Of a stretch of DNA of 64,000 nt, positions 54,526 through 64,000 are shown piece after piece. The notes below the pieces were generated by a model, which did no database searches, was not told where the DNA came from, and was given only the letters and a program-made list of their open reading frames with translations. The first letter of the stretch is position 1; the number at the start of each line of letters is the position of its first letter. The position numbers and the translations under genes are program-made. Origin of the DNA: Mactromeris polynyma (Eukaryota; Mollusca; Bivalvia; Venerida; Mactridae); contig JASFXZ010000038.1 of the NCBI GenBank assembly GCA_032209605.1, forward strand, positions 620,001 to 684,000, read 5' to 3'.

Positions 54526-56228
54526 TTAACATTATGTTACTTGTATTATTTAAAGCATACAATATTTAATGCTCTATTTTCATAGAATGGCTTCATAATT
54601 GTTACTGAAACACACAAATATTTGGTATTTGTTTTTAAATATAATTAAACAAGCACACTTCACTTGTAATAATTTTCTAGTGCAGATATCAGTATTTACT
54701 GATGTCAGAAACGTCACATTTTGCAGTCAGTAATAATATTGTCTATATGCCTTATGGTTATTCCCCTGACGTATGTCATGCCAAGATAAATACGAAATAT
54801 ACTTCTTATATAGGGAATGTAAACTAGAACAGGCTAACAAGATTTTTTTATAAATGATGGAACAAAAATTATAAAAAAACAAGATTATCCATGCACATAC
54901 AATGTTTTTCAGAATGTATCTATGCATAATGCTTTTTTATAAAACCTTGTTGGCATGTGGTAGATTTGTTCATTATCTATATATCCAAGTGTTTCTATAT
55001 CAAAATTAGGCAAAGCTAATACAGCTGTTTTCTACAGCATATATTGCCTTAACATTGGTGTGCATAATATTGTTGACTAGAGTTTTCCAATGTTTTGTAT
55101 ATTTTCCATTTATATGTGTCTCAGTGTTTGTTTATATGGGTAACGTTAGTAGTTTATGAACAAAACTAGTGTTCCTGCTAATCACATCATGACATAACAA
55201 ATCCCGCCAAATGCTATGTATGAATACACTTACATTTTTATAATGTACTAAATTTAGAACTTTTTAAAAGCTATAACATTACGAAATGTAAAAAGTTAAA
55301 AATGTATGATAAGTCTGTAAGCCGGTTTTCTTGTGGTGCTTCTCATATGTAAACCCTAGATGTGTCATGCTAACATGGTTATATGCTTTCATTTATATAC
55401 ATTAGATACTTATGTTTATTGATTGTGGGTAAACAAATATTAGGTACAGCCAGGACTTTGTAACCATCAGTGTCGTATTGCTATGAATTTGCAAGCATAT
55501 ACCATTTTTTATCATTTTTATTAGACCAATTTATGAAGCAATCCTAATAGTTAGTTCCCACAATTACAATATTTACCTCTCTTGTTTTGGATTGTTGGCC
55601 AAATTGATAGGCAAATTATCATAAAGTTTATAGGGAGTATAAAGTAAATGATGCTAAACTAACCAGATATTAAAAAAAACGTTGTACAAAATGTGTTTGT
55701 CACATGCATACTCTCTCTATATTTTCCCAATTATTCTATACATGGAAATTAACCATATATGAGCTCAACAGTTTGACCTATAAAAATTGCTATGAACAAG
55801 ACGTGTATTTTGTACAAGTGGGAACAATCTATTGTTGTTGTTTAGTGTACATTATTATGTTTTACTTTTTATTGATGATCTCAGTTATTTTTAATAAAAG
55901 TTTAGAAATTTTACACACTGTTGTTGCCTATCTTGTGTTGAATATACAATTGTTACTGTTTATAAGCCATCAGTGGGATCATAGCTAATGTGACGAATGT
56001 ATATGTCACGTCTCACAAACTCCACTACTACTGATATGCAGTAAAAATAGCACTAATAGATTTGTGTTTGAATTTTGTTCAGTTAATGCCTTTCCGACAG
56101 GTATGATCATTTATTAGTCTATACATGATCTACCTAGGTTCAAAAGAAGTGTTTCGTCAGTATTACTGCAAGCAACAGACAGCTTCCACACTTAAAAGTA
56201 AGCAGTGTGGCGCTTGTCATCTTGGAAA

Positions 56229-56325
56229 GATGAAAATTTACAACTGGGTAGGCCTGAACATGTCACAAAACCATGACCTACAGATGGGTATTCTAGCATG
56301 CTACCAACTGCGCTAGCCATGCCTG
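56229..56325 (-). repeat. tRNA-like sequence
   Basis: The minus strand GGCTAGCGCAGTTGGTAGCA matches the D-arm and A-box well; the B-box region (GGTTTTGTGACA) is weak and the arms do not close. A relic. Confidence 0.4.
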
Positions 56326-57035
56326 TTTAAGTCCAAGTGGATGTTACATGTTATGATTTCCAAGGAATACTACAATGATATGGTAACAATATGGACGCAT
56401 TTAATGCAATATTGTCTTAATCTGAATACTGTACGTCTCAGGTGAGAGTATGGATATGACAAATGCAATCCGAACTAGTAAGGCAAGGTACTACACCTAT
56501 GGTTATAATTAGTTGACTTAGTACAGGGTTCTATAAGGTTGGGTTAACACCCAATCAACAGCTTGTATCATCTACACAGGATCTCAATAACCAGTACATT
56601 CCTTGGTTTCACTGCAAGCGATTGTAGGCTTCCCACTTATGCCAGCAGTGGGAGGTAAATGATTCAAAAAGGTTCCTTGACCAGATCACCACCATGACTA
56701 GCTATATACATGCAAAAAAGAAGAGTGGTGTGCATTGTGCATATGTCTGTTAACATATGTTTGGTTTATTGGATGCAATTAGATCCAAATTATGATGTAT
56801 CTAATATACAAGTAACATATTGTTTTTTTCCGAAAATCACCAAGATACCTCCCTACAACACTAGGAAAGAACATATTTGTCCATTGGGCCTATAATTATG
56901 TTTCTGAACACAGTTGTGCTCACAATTTCCTACTTTGTAATTACACCTTAGCAAACAAGGAATGCTTGGAAATGCACACTATCCATGCCTCACATTCCGT
57001 ATACATTACACTACACCTATATATAGACATATATT

Positions 57036-58850
57036 ATGTTACAACGCGCTGGTTTTCAGGACTCTCAGTCCTTTGATTTGATATCCTTATACCCTGGTCT
57101 AGTGTATAGTGAAACGACAGACGGTGTATACTGCAAGTATTGTGGGGCATTTGCCAGTGATAACCGTGGTGCGTTAGTGAAGAAACCATTCCGGAACTGG
57201 AAAGATGCCAAGGAAAACTTTAATGGTCATTTGTGTGGTGTTGCACCACTCATGCAAACTAGTTAGAATAGTGGGAGAGGGTATGAGGCGCATATCAATG
57301 CTCGGTCACAGAGTGAAAATTTTGTCAAGAGGATGGACTTGCAAACCGACATATATGTTGAATTGCACCAGTGCTTGAAGCAGAGAATGGAGTCAAACAA
57401 GAAAGTGATAAAATCCATTATAAAGACTACATTGCTTTGTGGAAGTTGGCTCTCAGAGGTGATCGTGATGATGCGATACACTTAGACACAAATAAAAACA
57501 CTGGTAACTTCCAGGCATTGTTTGACTTTAGAGTCGAATGTGGAGATTCTGTGCTTCAGGAACACTTTAAAACTGCCCCTCGCAATGAAAACTATCGATC
57601 CAAGACCATACATAATGAGATAATCAGCATATAATTATAGGCCACCAGATCCAAAAACACATTGTAGGCGAAATCAAGGAAGCTGGAGGATGGTACAGCC
57701 TGTCCGCTGATGAGGTCTAGGACGTTTCCAATCATGAGCAGCTGGCCATCTGTCTACGCTATGCGAATGGTAATGGTAAGTTATGTGGCACTTGTAGAAA
57801 ATGTCATTATGGAACAAGAGGTCATGAGCTTGATCCCTGCCATCGGACGCATGTTCTTTGTGATGCCTAATTGCTGGCATTGTTCTTGATAGTTAAGTGT
57901 ATCCCACCTCAGTTCCATATGGGATAGATGGCAGTTACCTTACCAAGAATAAGTTATTACTGTTAAGTAAACAAGAAAAAATCATGAAAACTGACCACAT
58001 GGGTTTTCCAATGGCAACACAAATAAAGACTAAACCAATTGTATTAAGCCTAATGTCAGCATTTTCTGATGCGTCTTAACTCATCTGATAAATGAAAAGT
58101 TTGATATTGTGTCTTAATTTTAATGGCATTTTGTTCATGACAAACTATCGGATACTTACCGTGAATTATGCTATAAAATATAGTAATGTTGCTTTTCAGG
58201 TGAGATCCAAGACAGGTTGATTGCCTTACAGGACGTCAGACGACAAGGATTAATACGCCAGCAGACAGTCCAGATGTGTACTATAAACGGACTGTCACTA
58301 TTCCGTTTCTATACCTCCTTGTTCAGCAGTTTGCACAGCGCTTCGCGCATCTGCAAGAACGGGCAGCAATGGCTCTGCTGCTGATTCCTCCAGTGACTCA
58401 AGATCTCGATGCTGCAAGTCTCGACTACTTCCTGGATGACCTGCCCTCCAGACACTCTACATGCTGATTTGGAGTGCTGGAGGAGGAAGTGGAGTGGTGT
58501 AGGTCACAAGTAATCTAAGTGAATCATTGACAGCGTGCAATAAGAATATGTTTCCAAACATTCATATCATTTTAAGGATTGCTGCCACTTTCCCAGTGAC
58601 AAGTTGCCAGTGGTAGCGGTCCATATCTACACAATGACTCATCAAAACCGCTGCAAGGTCCACAGTGGGATAGGGTCGACTGATAGCTTCGTGTCTAATG
58701 TCCGTCCACCGTGATATCAGTGTACAAGAAGACATTATTGCGGATGTGATTGCTAGAAACAACAACAGGAAGGTGAAGCTGCCCGATATTCTCAATAGTG
58801 ATTTAACTGAGGATGACCATATCCTTATGATTTTTAAGTTACATTTCCTT
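57036..58850 (+). pseudogene. hAT-type transposase (zinc-finger/DUF4371-like), broken
   Basis: It begins with a TTF-type finger segment (ITTDGVYCKYCGAF-like: CKYCGAFASDNRG, KKPFRNWKDAKENFNGH) at 57110-57230. Then come KIHYKDYIALWKLALRG (57410), VECGDSVLQEHFK, YRSKTIHNEIISI, IVGEIKEAGGWYSLSADEV (57662) and HEQLAICLRYANG. After a gap, YYKRTVTIPFLYLLVQQF (58278) and WRRKWSGV appear. The C-terminal dimerisation region (ATFPVTS, MSVHRDISVQEDI) lies at 58575-58740. Stops at 57265, 57718 and elsewhere, plus frame changes, make it inactive. No TIRs were located. Confidence 0.78.
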
Positions 58851-59902
58851 TGTGCAATTTAGTACAATACAACTATTTTTGTTTTTCCTAGATAAAACCG
58901 GCTTTCATAATATGTTAATTTATACTGAAATTTTGTTAAAAAATCAATGTTTATATACAAAGTACAATGAAAAAAACGTTGAGTCATGTTGCATTATGTC
59001 CATCAAGACTGCCTATCCTTCCAAGAGTTCCTTGGTCATTCCCTGTTTTTGTTTGCGCAATTTCTCAGCAAACGCTGTCTGAATATCGGATTTTCTTTTT
59101 ACAACTTCCTAGGAACCATCACAACCATTAGCCTACTGTCGATTTTTGCATAACAATTTTTCATCTTGTATGCTGTGTATCGCAGCACACACTGCTTGGA
59201 ATTGAATAAAAGATCAAGTGCTTTTTTTATGCATTTTTGTACATAGATGTGCTTATGGTCATTCCATTATAGTTGCATGATTTTTTGGTAGAAATATGGT
59301 ATTTTGTAGAATTGCATGTATACGATGATATTTCATAATTATGGCCCTTTGTTGCTTTTTCATTATAACTTTCGTGTGCAATATCTTGGCAACCACAGCT
59401 GGCAATTCAAGTAAAGTTTAGATGAATCTACCATACCAAGAAAAAGTGTTGTTATTTTTAATTGTGTATGGCCATATATTTCAAATTGTTAAGTGTGCTG
59501 TCTTTCAGTTGAATAAATGTTTTATGCAATAATGTAAGGCATTTATGAAATATTTGTGCTTATGCACCATACTTTTGTGACACACTGGTTAATGTGTTAA
59601 TTCCCTGGTGACAACATCAAGTGAACTTGTTGTAATATGTTTATGATTACTTACACATATTGTAAAGTTGTAATACGTTGTAATATGTAACTAGTATTGT
59701 TTGGGTTTCACACACTGAACAGTTATATATTAAGTTTTGTTTGTATTGTTTATTTGATAAAATCGATTAATTAGTCATCTGAGTTGAATTATTGAACTAG
59801 AACATGAGTGTAAAGTTATCTAAGCTGGAAAACTTGAAAATTCGTAAGTAGGCGGAAATTTGTAAAAGTGGTTATTTTTCCAAATATTGCATGGAATAAG
59901 TT
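58851..59902. other. AT-rich noncoding DNA
   Basis: Nothing recognised between the hAT and Tc1 transposases. Confidence 0.5.
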
Positions 59903-60935
59903 TCAATATCTTGTATGGTGTCTTCGAGCATTAATTACAGCCTGACAGCGCCTGGGCATGCTGTGAATTAGCCGGTTGATCTTTAATTGTGGAATTCTGT
60001 TCCACTCCCCTTGTAAGGCAGCACGAAGTTCGGCGAGGGTGACCGGCTGCACAGGGCGACAAGATATGGCCCTCTGAAGCATGTCCCAGACATGTTCAAT
60101 TGGATTGAGGTCCGGGGATCTGGCAGGCCAAGGCAAGAGCTCGATTGTTTCACGTGCAAGGTATTGGTTAGTGAGGCGGGCAGTGTGTGGGCGAGCATTA
60201 TCCTGCATTAGAATAAAACCTGGACCCACTGCACCTGCATATGGGCGTACATGTACGTCAAGAATCTCGCGACAATACATTTCTTCTGTTATGGTACCGT
60301 TATCAACAATATGGAGGTCAGTTTTGCCATTGACACATATTCCTCCCCATACCATGACAGACCCTCCACCATATCGGTCGTGTGTAGGGATGCAAGCAAG
60401 TGCAAAACGTTCATTTGGTCTTCTCCACACTCTGGCACATCTATCTGTGAAGTCTAGACAAAATCTAGACTCATCAGTAAACAGAACTGGGGTCCAATTG
60501 CGGGGTCTCCATTGCACATGGTCACGGGCCCAACGTAGGCGTTCTCTGACGTGGTTATTAGTCAAAGGAACACGAATGGCGGGACGTCTGGCATTCATAC
60601 CAGCATCATGCAATCCATTCCTTATTGTTTTGGGTAGATACCCGTACATTATGCAAACTGTTTTGTAAGAAAGTAGCGTTCTGAAAACGATTGCGCCGGG
60701 CCTGAACAACAATATATCGGTCTTGTGCATGTGTTGTACACCTAGAACGGCCACCACCATGTAAATGTGCTACATTTTCTTCGATTTGGAAACGATTCCA
60801 CATGCGTTGAACAACGCTGTGGGACACATTCAATGTGCGGGCAACCTGCCTCTGGGACACGCCTGCCTGCAACATACCGACCCCCTATTCATCTCGTCAG
60901 GCGTAAGCCGCCTTCTTAGGTTTTGATTCATTATA
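59903..60935 (-). pseudogene. Tc1 transposase, nearly complete, two frameshifts
   Basis: It starts MNQNLRRRLTPDEMNRG near 60930; a shift in a G-run near 60885 leads to MLQAGVSQRQVARTLNVSHS, the first helix-turn-helix. A GGRSRCTTHAQDRYI linker follows. After a second shift near 60650-60680 the rest is open to 59903: RNGLHDAGMNARRPAIRVPL, VLFTDESRFCLDF (first Asp), GGGSVMVWGGI, LMQDNARPH (second Asp) and DLNPIEHVWDML (Glu, 34 residues on). All catalytic residues are present. Among the Tc1 copies here it is the least decayed. Clear inverted repeats were not found around it. Confidence 0.92.
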
Positions 60936-61735
60936 TTGAATGCTCACACAAACGCTGAATTGCAAAGAACACAGAAATTCAGACATGTACACTCGGTATA
61001 CATGCCGTCAAAAGCGTGATTTTCGAGGTTTACGAAGTCGCCATGTGTCGCCATACGTGTCAAAAACAATAATTCCCTTATATGGCAATAACGCCAACAC
61101 TATAAACTTTATTTTGGCTTAACTCTATGTCCCTGCACATCTTATTGATGACGCTATCATCGGAGAAAACAGTGGCCCTTATCAAATTTTGAGTAGTAAT
61201 TTTCACATCAGTTTGTGATGATAAGCTATGAAATTTACAGATTCGTGTATTTGCTATTTCATTATCTAAATGTATTTTGCAATTACACATATGGTCACTT
61301 CATGTGGCCACTGATTAAAATCACGCTCGGAAGCATATTGTTTTATTTTTATTTTTTCTTACCACCCACTTACATATATTTCAAAAAACATACCCAGAAA
61401 AAAAGTTTGATATTTTAATTTTCACACAAGTACAAGTACATCCTTATGTAGGTATGAATTTGTGGCACCACACTTTTAACAAGAATTTACTAGTGCATAT
61501 TTCGTATCAGGGTGCTCAGAAGGTCACCATTCCATACCTATATTATAAAAATTCCCCCCTCCCATACCTACCCCATAGACACTCTGCTCTTCAACTTTTC
61601 GGACTCCCCCCCCCCCCCTCACCAGTCTGAAAATCCTGGATCCGGGCCTGCATCAGGACGGGGTTCAACAACAGTACAACGTCCGTCAGTCGAGTTAACC
61701 AAAGACTTGTGAGTCTCATGTGACCTGAACCTTTT
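60936..61735. other. Intergenic DNA with a dispersed-repeat end
   Basis: No gene seen. A C-run (61606-61618) followed by GGATCCGGGCCTGCATCAGG near 61632-61651 matches the right end of the element at 33.5 kb. Confidence 0.45.
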
Positions 61736-63950
61736 TTAAAAAATTGGCCGCTGAGTAACAGTCATGGTCAGCTTCTCAGTCTTAGAAACCTTGAATTGCC
61801 CGTGGGTCGTGGCAAGGCGAAACTCGCCAATTCCTAATAGGGCACGCTTGACTTCTTTGAACTGAACTATATCTAGATCATGGGCTAACTGGACAAATAC
61901 TGTCAATCCTTTGGACTTCCAATCTACTGTTTGCTTCAACGTATGATTGATGGATTCATAATTGTTGTTCATCCAATTTTGACATAGTGGTGCTTTCCTA
62001 GAGGGTTCGTTGACCTTGGTTTGCAAGTTTGCTTTGAAATGTTACCTAAAATACTCCAAGAAGGGCCCTGATATGGAGGAGTATTGCGTTTCAAAATCAT
62101 TACAGCGCTCCTCTGTATCATCAGCACTCACTACGCCTTCTTGACCAAAGATGTTTTTCATCATCTTTTTCCTATCTTTCATTCCTATCCCTACAGCAGT
62201 CATTTTGTGCTTAGCATTTTGTTCTAAATGCCTTGTACAATTTATATGGGTAGACTCGGGAAAAGTTGTAGTAATTGCCTTTACCAGTGCCCTTTCATCA
62301 TATGACCCAATGACCAATTTTCCTAAGTTGTTACATGGTAACCATAGCCTAAGATGTTGAAAAAATTGGGCGTACGTCTCATAAACACTGCAGTCAAGGA
62401 TAAACATAGGTCCTATGCAAATGGGGTGTTCTCCTGTTAAAGATCTGGTGACTGGTAATTTTGCAGAGCACGAATATCTTATCGACACCGAGAACAGTCT
62501 GACCTGAACAGCAGAAATTCCTTATATCTGCCAACTCTTCATCGGTGTAGAGGAGGATTGATGTGGGCTTTCCACTATTTCTGATGATGGCATTAATAAA
62601 GGGGTGACCTTCAGAGACCATATTCTCTAACTGAATAATCTGGTCCGCCACGTTATTTGAGTGACCATTAGTCTTATTACTTTTGACTCTCTTATAATAC
62701 TGCGTATTGTAGATTTGTTTACGATCTGACGGACCAGTGACCTCATCAAAATCATTCTTAAAATCGTTGTAAATTTGGTGGGGCTTAACCTTATCTGTCA
62801 TTTCGTCAATGTTTTTGAAGACCTCTTTGTCGGTTCTTACATACTCACTAGACTTACTAGATCCCTTTCCATGTGTGGCAAGACCTGGGAATTTCCCCAA
62901 GTACTCTACAACGGCAAAGGAACTTTGAAGACCCCCATCCCCAAGCCAAGTAACCCTTTTCTTATAGTTCTTAATACAGTTTAGAAGATGTGTAGTACCT
63001 GTGAACCACGACAATCTTAGTATTTTCTGGCTGCGGGTTCACAGGAACGTACTCAACCTTTTTCTTAACAACTTTTCGGACACTAATGTTCCTGGCGCTG
63101 GAAGACAGTACTTAAAGAACCATCAGTATTTAATAGATAGTGAAACTTTGTGGATGTCCCTGATGCAATGTCCCATACACCACAGTCATCGCCAAAGCAA
63201 CTGGCCTCATGTTTAGCCCTATCTTCAAAGTTCCTGGGGTTGTCTAGGATGAAATACACATTCTCTTTTACTCCCTTATGCACAGATTTTAAGCCACATT
63301 GACTAGACAATAACAGATTTACGGCTGAGCTGCCGTCTAAAAATCTCCCCGACAACTGCCCTTGTAATTCTGGGCAACACCAAAGTTATAATTTTCATCA
63401 TTATTCCTTTTAATGTTCAAATCATCATCATCATCATAATCATCAACGACACTTCTACCCACATTCTTACTACATACATCATCATCTATCAAATGCCAGT
63501 GGTCAACAGTATCAACATCATACACATGAACATTTATTTTAACGATTATCGATATGGCAACTAAGTAATTCTTTTGACATTTGGTACAATTAGACCATAA
63601 TTTATGCAATTGGAACATTTGAAAAAATTAATACGTACCTTTGAAGAGCTCCGTTACAGTCATATTCCGATCCATTGAATGCACCCTTTTTACACACAAA
63701 ACTAAGCCTGTGAACTGACCAAGACTCGAGGTCTTTGGATGTCATATAATTACAACATTTTCGATGAATCCATGCAGTGTTTGCCATAACTACACCCAAT
63801 GACATCAGTTGTGCATTTTTTCGTGCAAATTCTCTCATTTTTACCAAATTTATTACCACAGACACATTGACTAATCAACAGTACGAAAGGGAACGGGACG
63901 ATCTTTTTGTATTTGCGTTTATTTATCGTCGCCACCGGTTTCCTATGTGG
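61736..63950 (-). pseudogene. MULE transposase with zinc-finger N-terminus, frameshifted
   Basis: In minus-strand order: a PHD-like Cys cluster (CVCGNKFGKNERICTK, then, one frame over, TAWIHRKCCNYM) at 63740-63875; a linker with ENVYFILDNPRNFEDRA (63260); TWLGDGGLQSSFAVVEYLG (62930); and the core from VLGVDK (62490). Then, in another frame, GEHPICIGPMFILDCS, VIGSYDERALVKAITTTFP and HINCTRHLEQNAKHK (62420-62200) appear, the Asp-rich MULE transposase core. The end has NWMNNNYESINHTLKQ (61965) and GIGEFRLATTHGQF. At least three frame changes separate these parts. It reaches almost to the window end, so its outer repeats may lie outside. Confidence 0.82.
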
Positions 63951-64000
63951 GCGACGCCTCCGGAAGAATGTTAGTAATGTTTAGATTTTTGGAGGATAGT

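Larger units (their letters stand above)
53673..57033 (+). other. 3' flank of the OB-fold gene and AT-rich intergenic DNA
   Basis: A polyadenylation signal AATAAA lies at 54130-54135 within the repeated segment listed below. No other gene was found; small frames at 55704 and 56125 have no family features. A tRNA-like relic is listed at 56229. Confidence 0.45.

Noticed and set aside
57897..58079. Short open frame within the hAT region as a separate gene
   Set aside because: No domain, and it is surrounded by in-order fragments of one transposase.
1..64000. CRISPR array or bacterial operon features
   Set aside because: Direct repeats here are satellites or transposon parts without spacer architecture, and the genes have introns and metazoan families.

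Overview
The window looks like a repeat-rich, AT-rich stretch of a bivalve mollusc genome. Visible GT-AG introns, an intronless Toll-like receptor, a 5S rRNA-like copy and dense metazoan transposons exclude a prokaryote. The mollusc assignment is inference, resting on the mixture of RNase H-bearing LINEs, Ty3/Gypsy and Ty1/Copia fragments, Tc1, MULE and hAT transposases, and zinc-finger/TatD proteins. No database search was possible.

Layout. 1-2.4 kb: a LINE reverse-transcriptase reading frame on the minus strand that leaves the window. 3.6-5.9 kb: a complete but ORF2-less LINE copy (A) with a 12-bp target duplication. 6.3-8.2 kb: a broken Ty3/Gypsy gag gene. 8.5-11.8 kb: Tc1 pieces, one of them a 2.4-kb element with perfect 24-bp inverted repeats that has a Ty1/Copia pol fragment inside it, then a scrap of Gypsy pol. 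11.8-13.2 kb: a decayed LINE ORF1 copy (E). 14.2-19.0 kb: three head-to-tail LINE segments (B, C, D) sharing one 13-bp target duplication. 19-24 kb: mostly noncoding, with tandem tRNA-derived SINE-like units and exons of a spliced minus-strand gene. 24.5-30.2 kb: two copies of a zinc-finger plus TatD-nuclease gene family; the first has two overlapping frames with a canonical -1 slippery heptamer. 31.5-33.5 kb: a nonautonomous inverted-repeat element.

33.9-36.6 kb holds the clearest cellular gene, an intact 872-residue Toll-like receptor. 37-49 kb carries a THAP-finger fragment, a 5S rRNA-like copy, two Tc1 pseudogenes, satellite arrays and palindromic MITEs. 49.4-53.7 kb contains a foldback MITE and a three-exon OB-fold gene. 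57-58.9 kb is a broken hAT transposase, 59.9-60.9 kb a nearly complete Tc1 transposase, and 61.7-63.95 kb a broken MULE transposase with a zinc-finger N-terminus.

Most genes here are independent mobile-element remnants rather than a pathway. The most informative structures are the LINE family (a shared ORF2 deletion in two copies, a three-segment concatemer with one target duplication, and a 51-bp tail insertion) and the zinc-finger/TatD family with its possible programmed frameshift.
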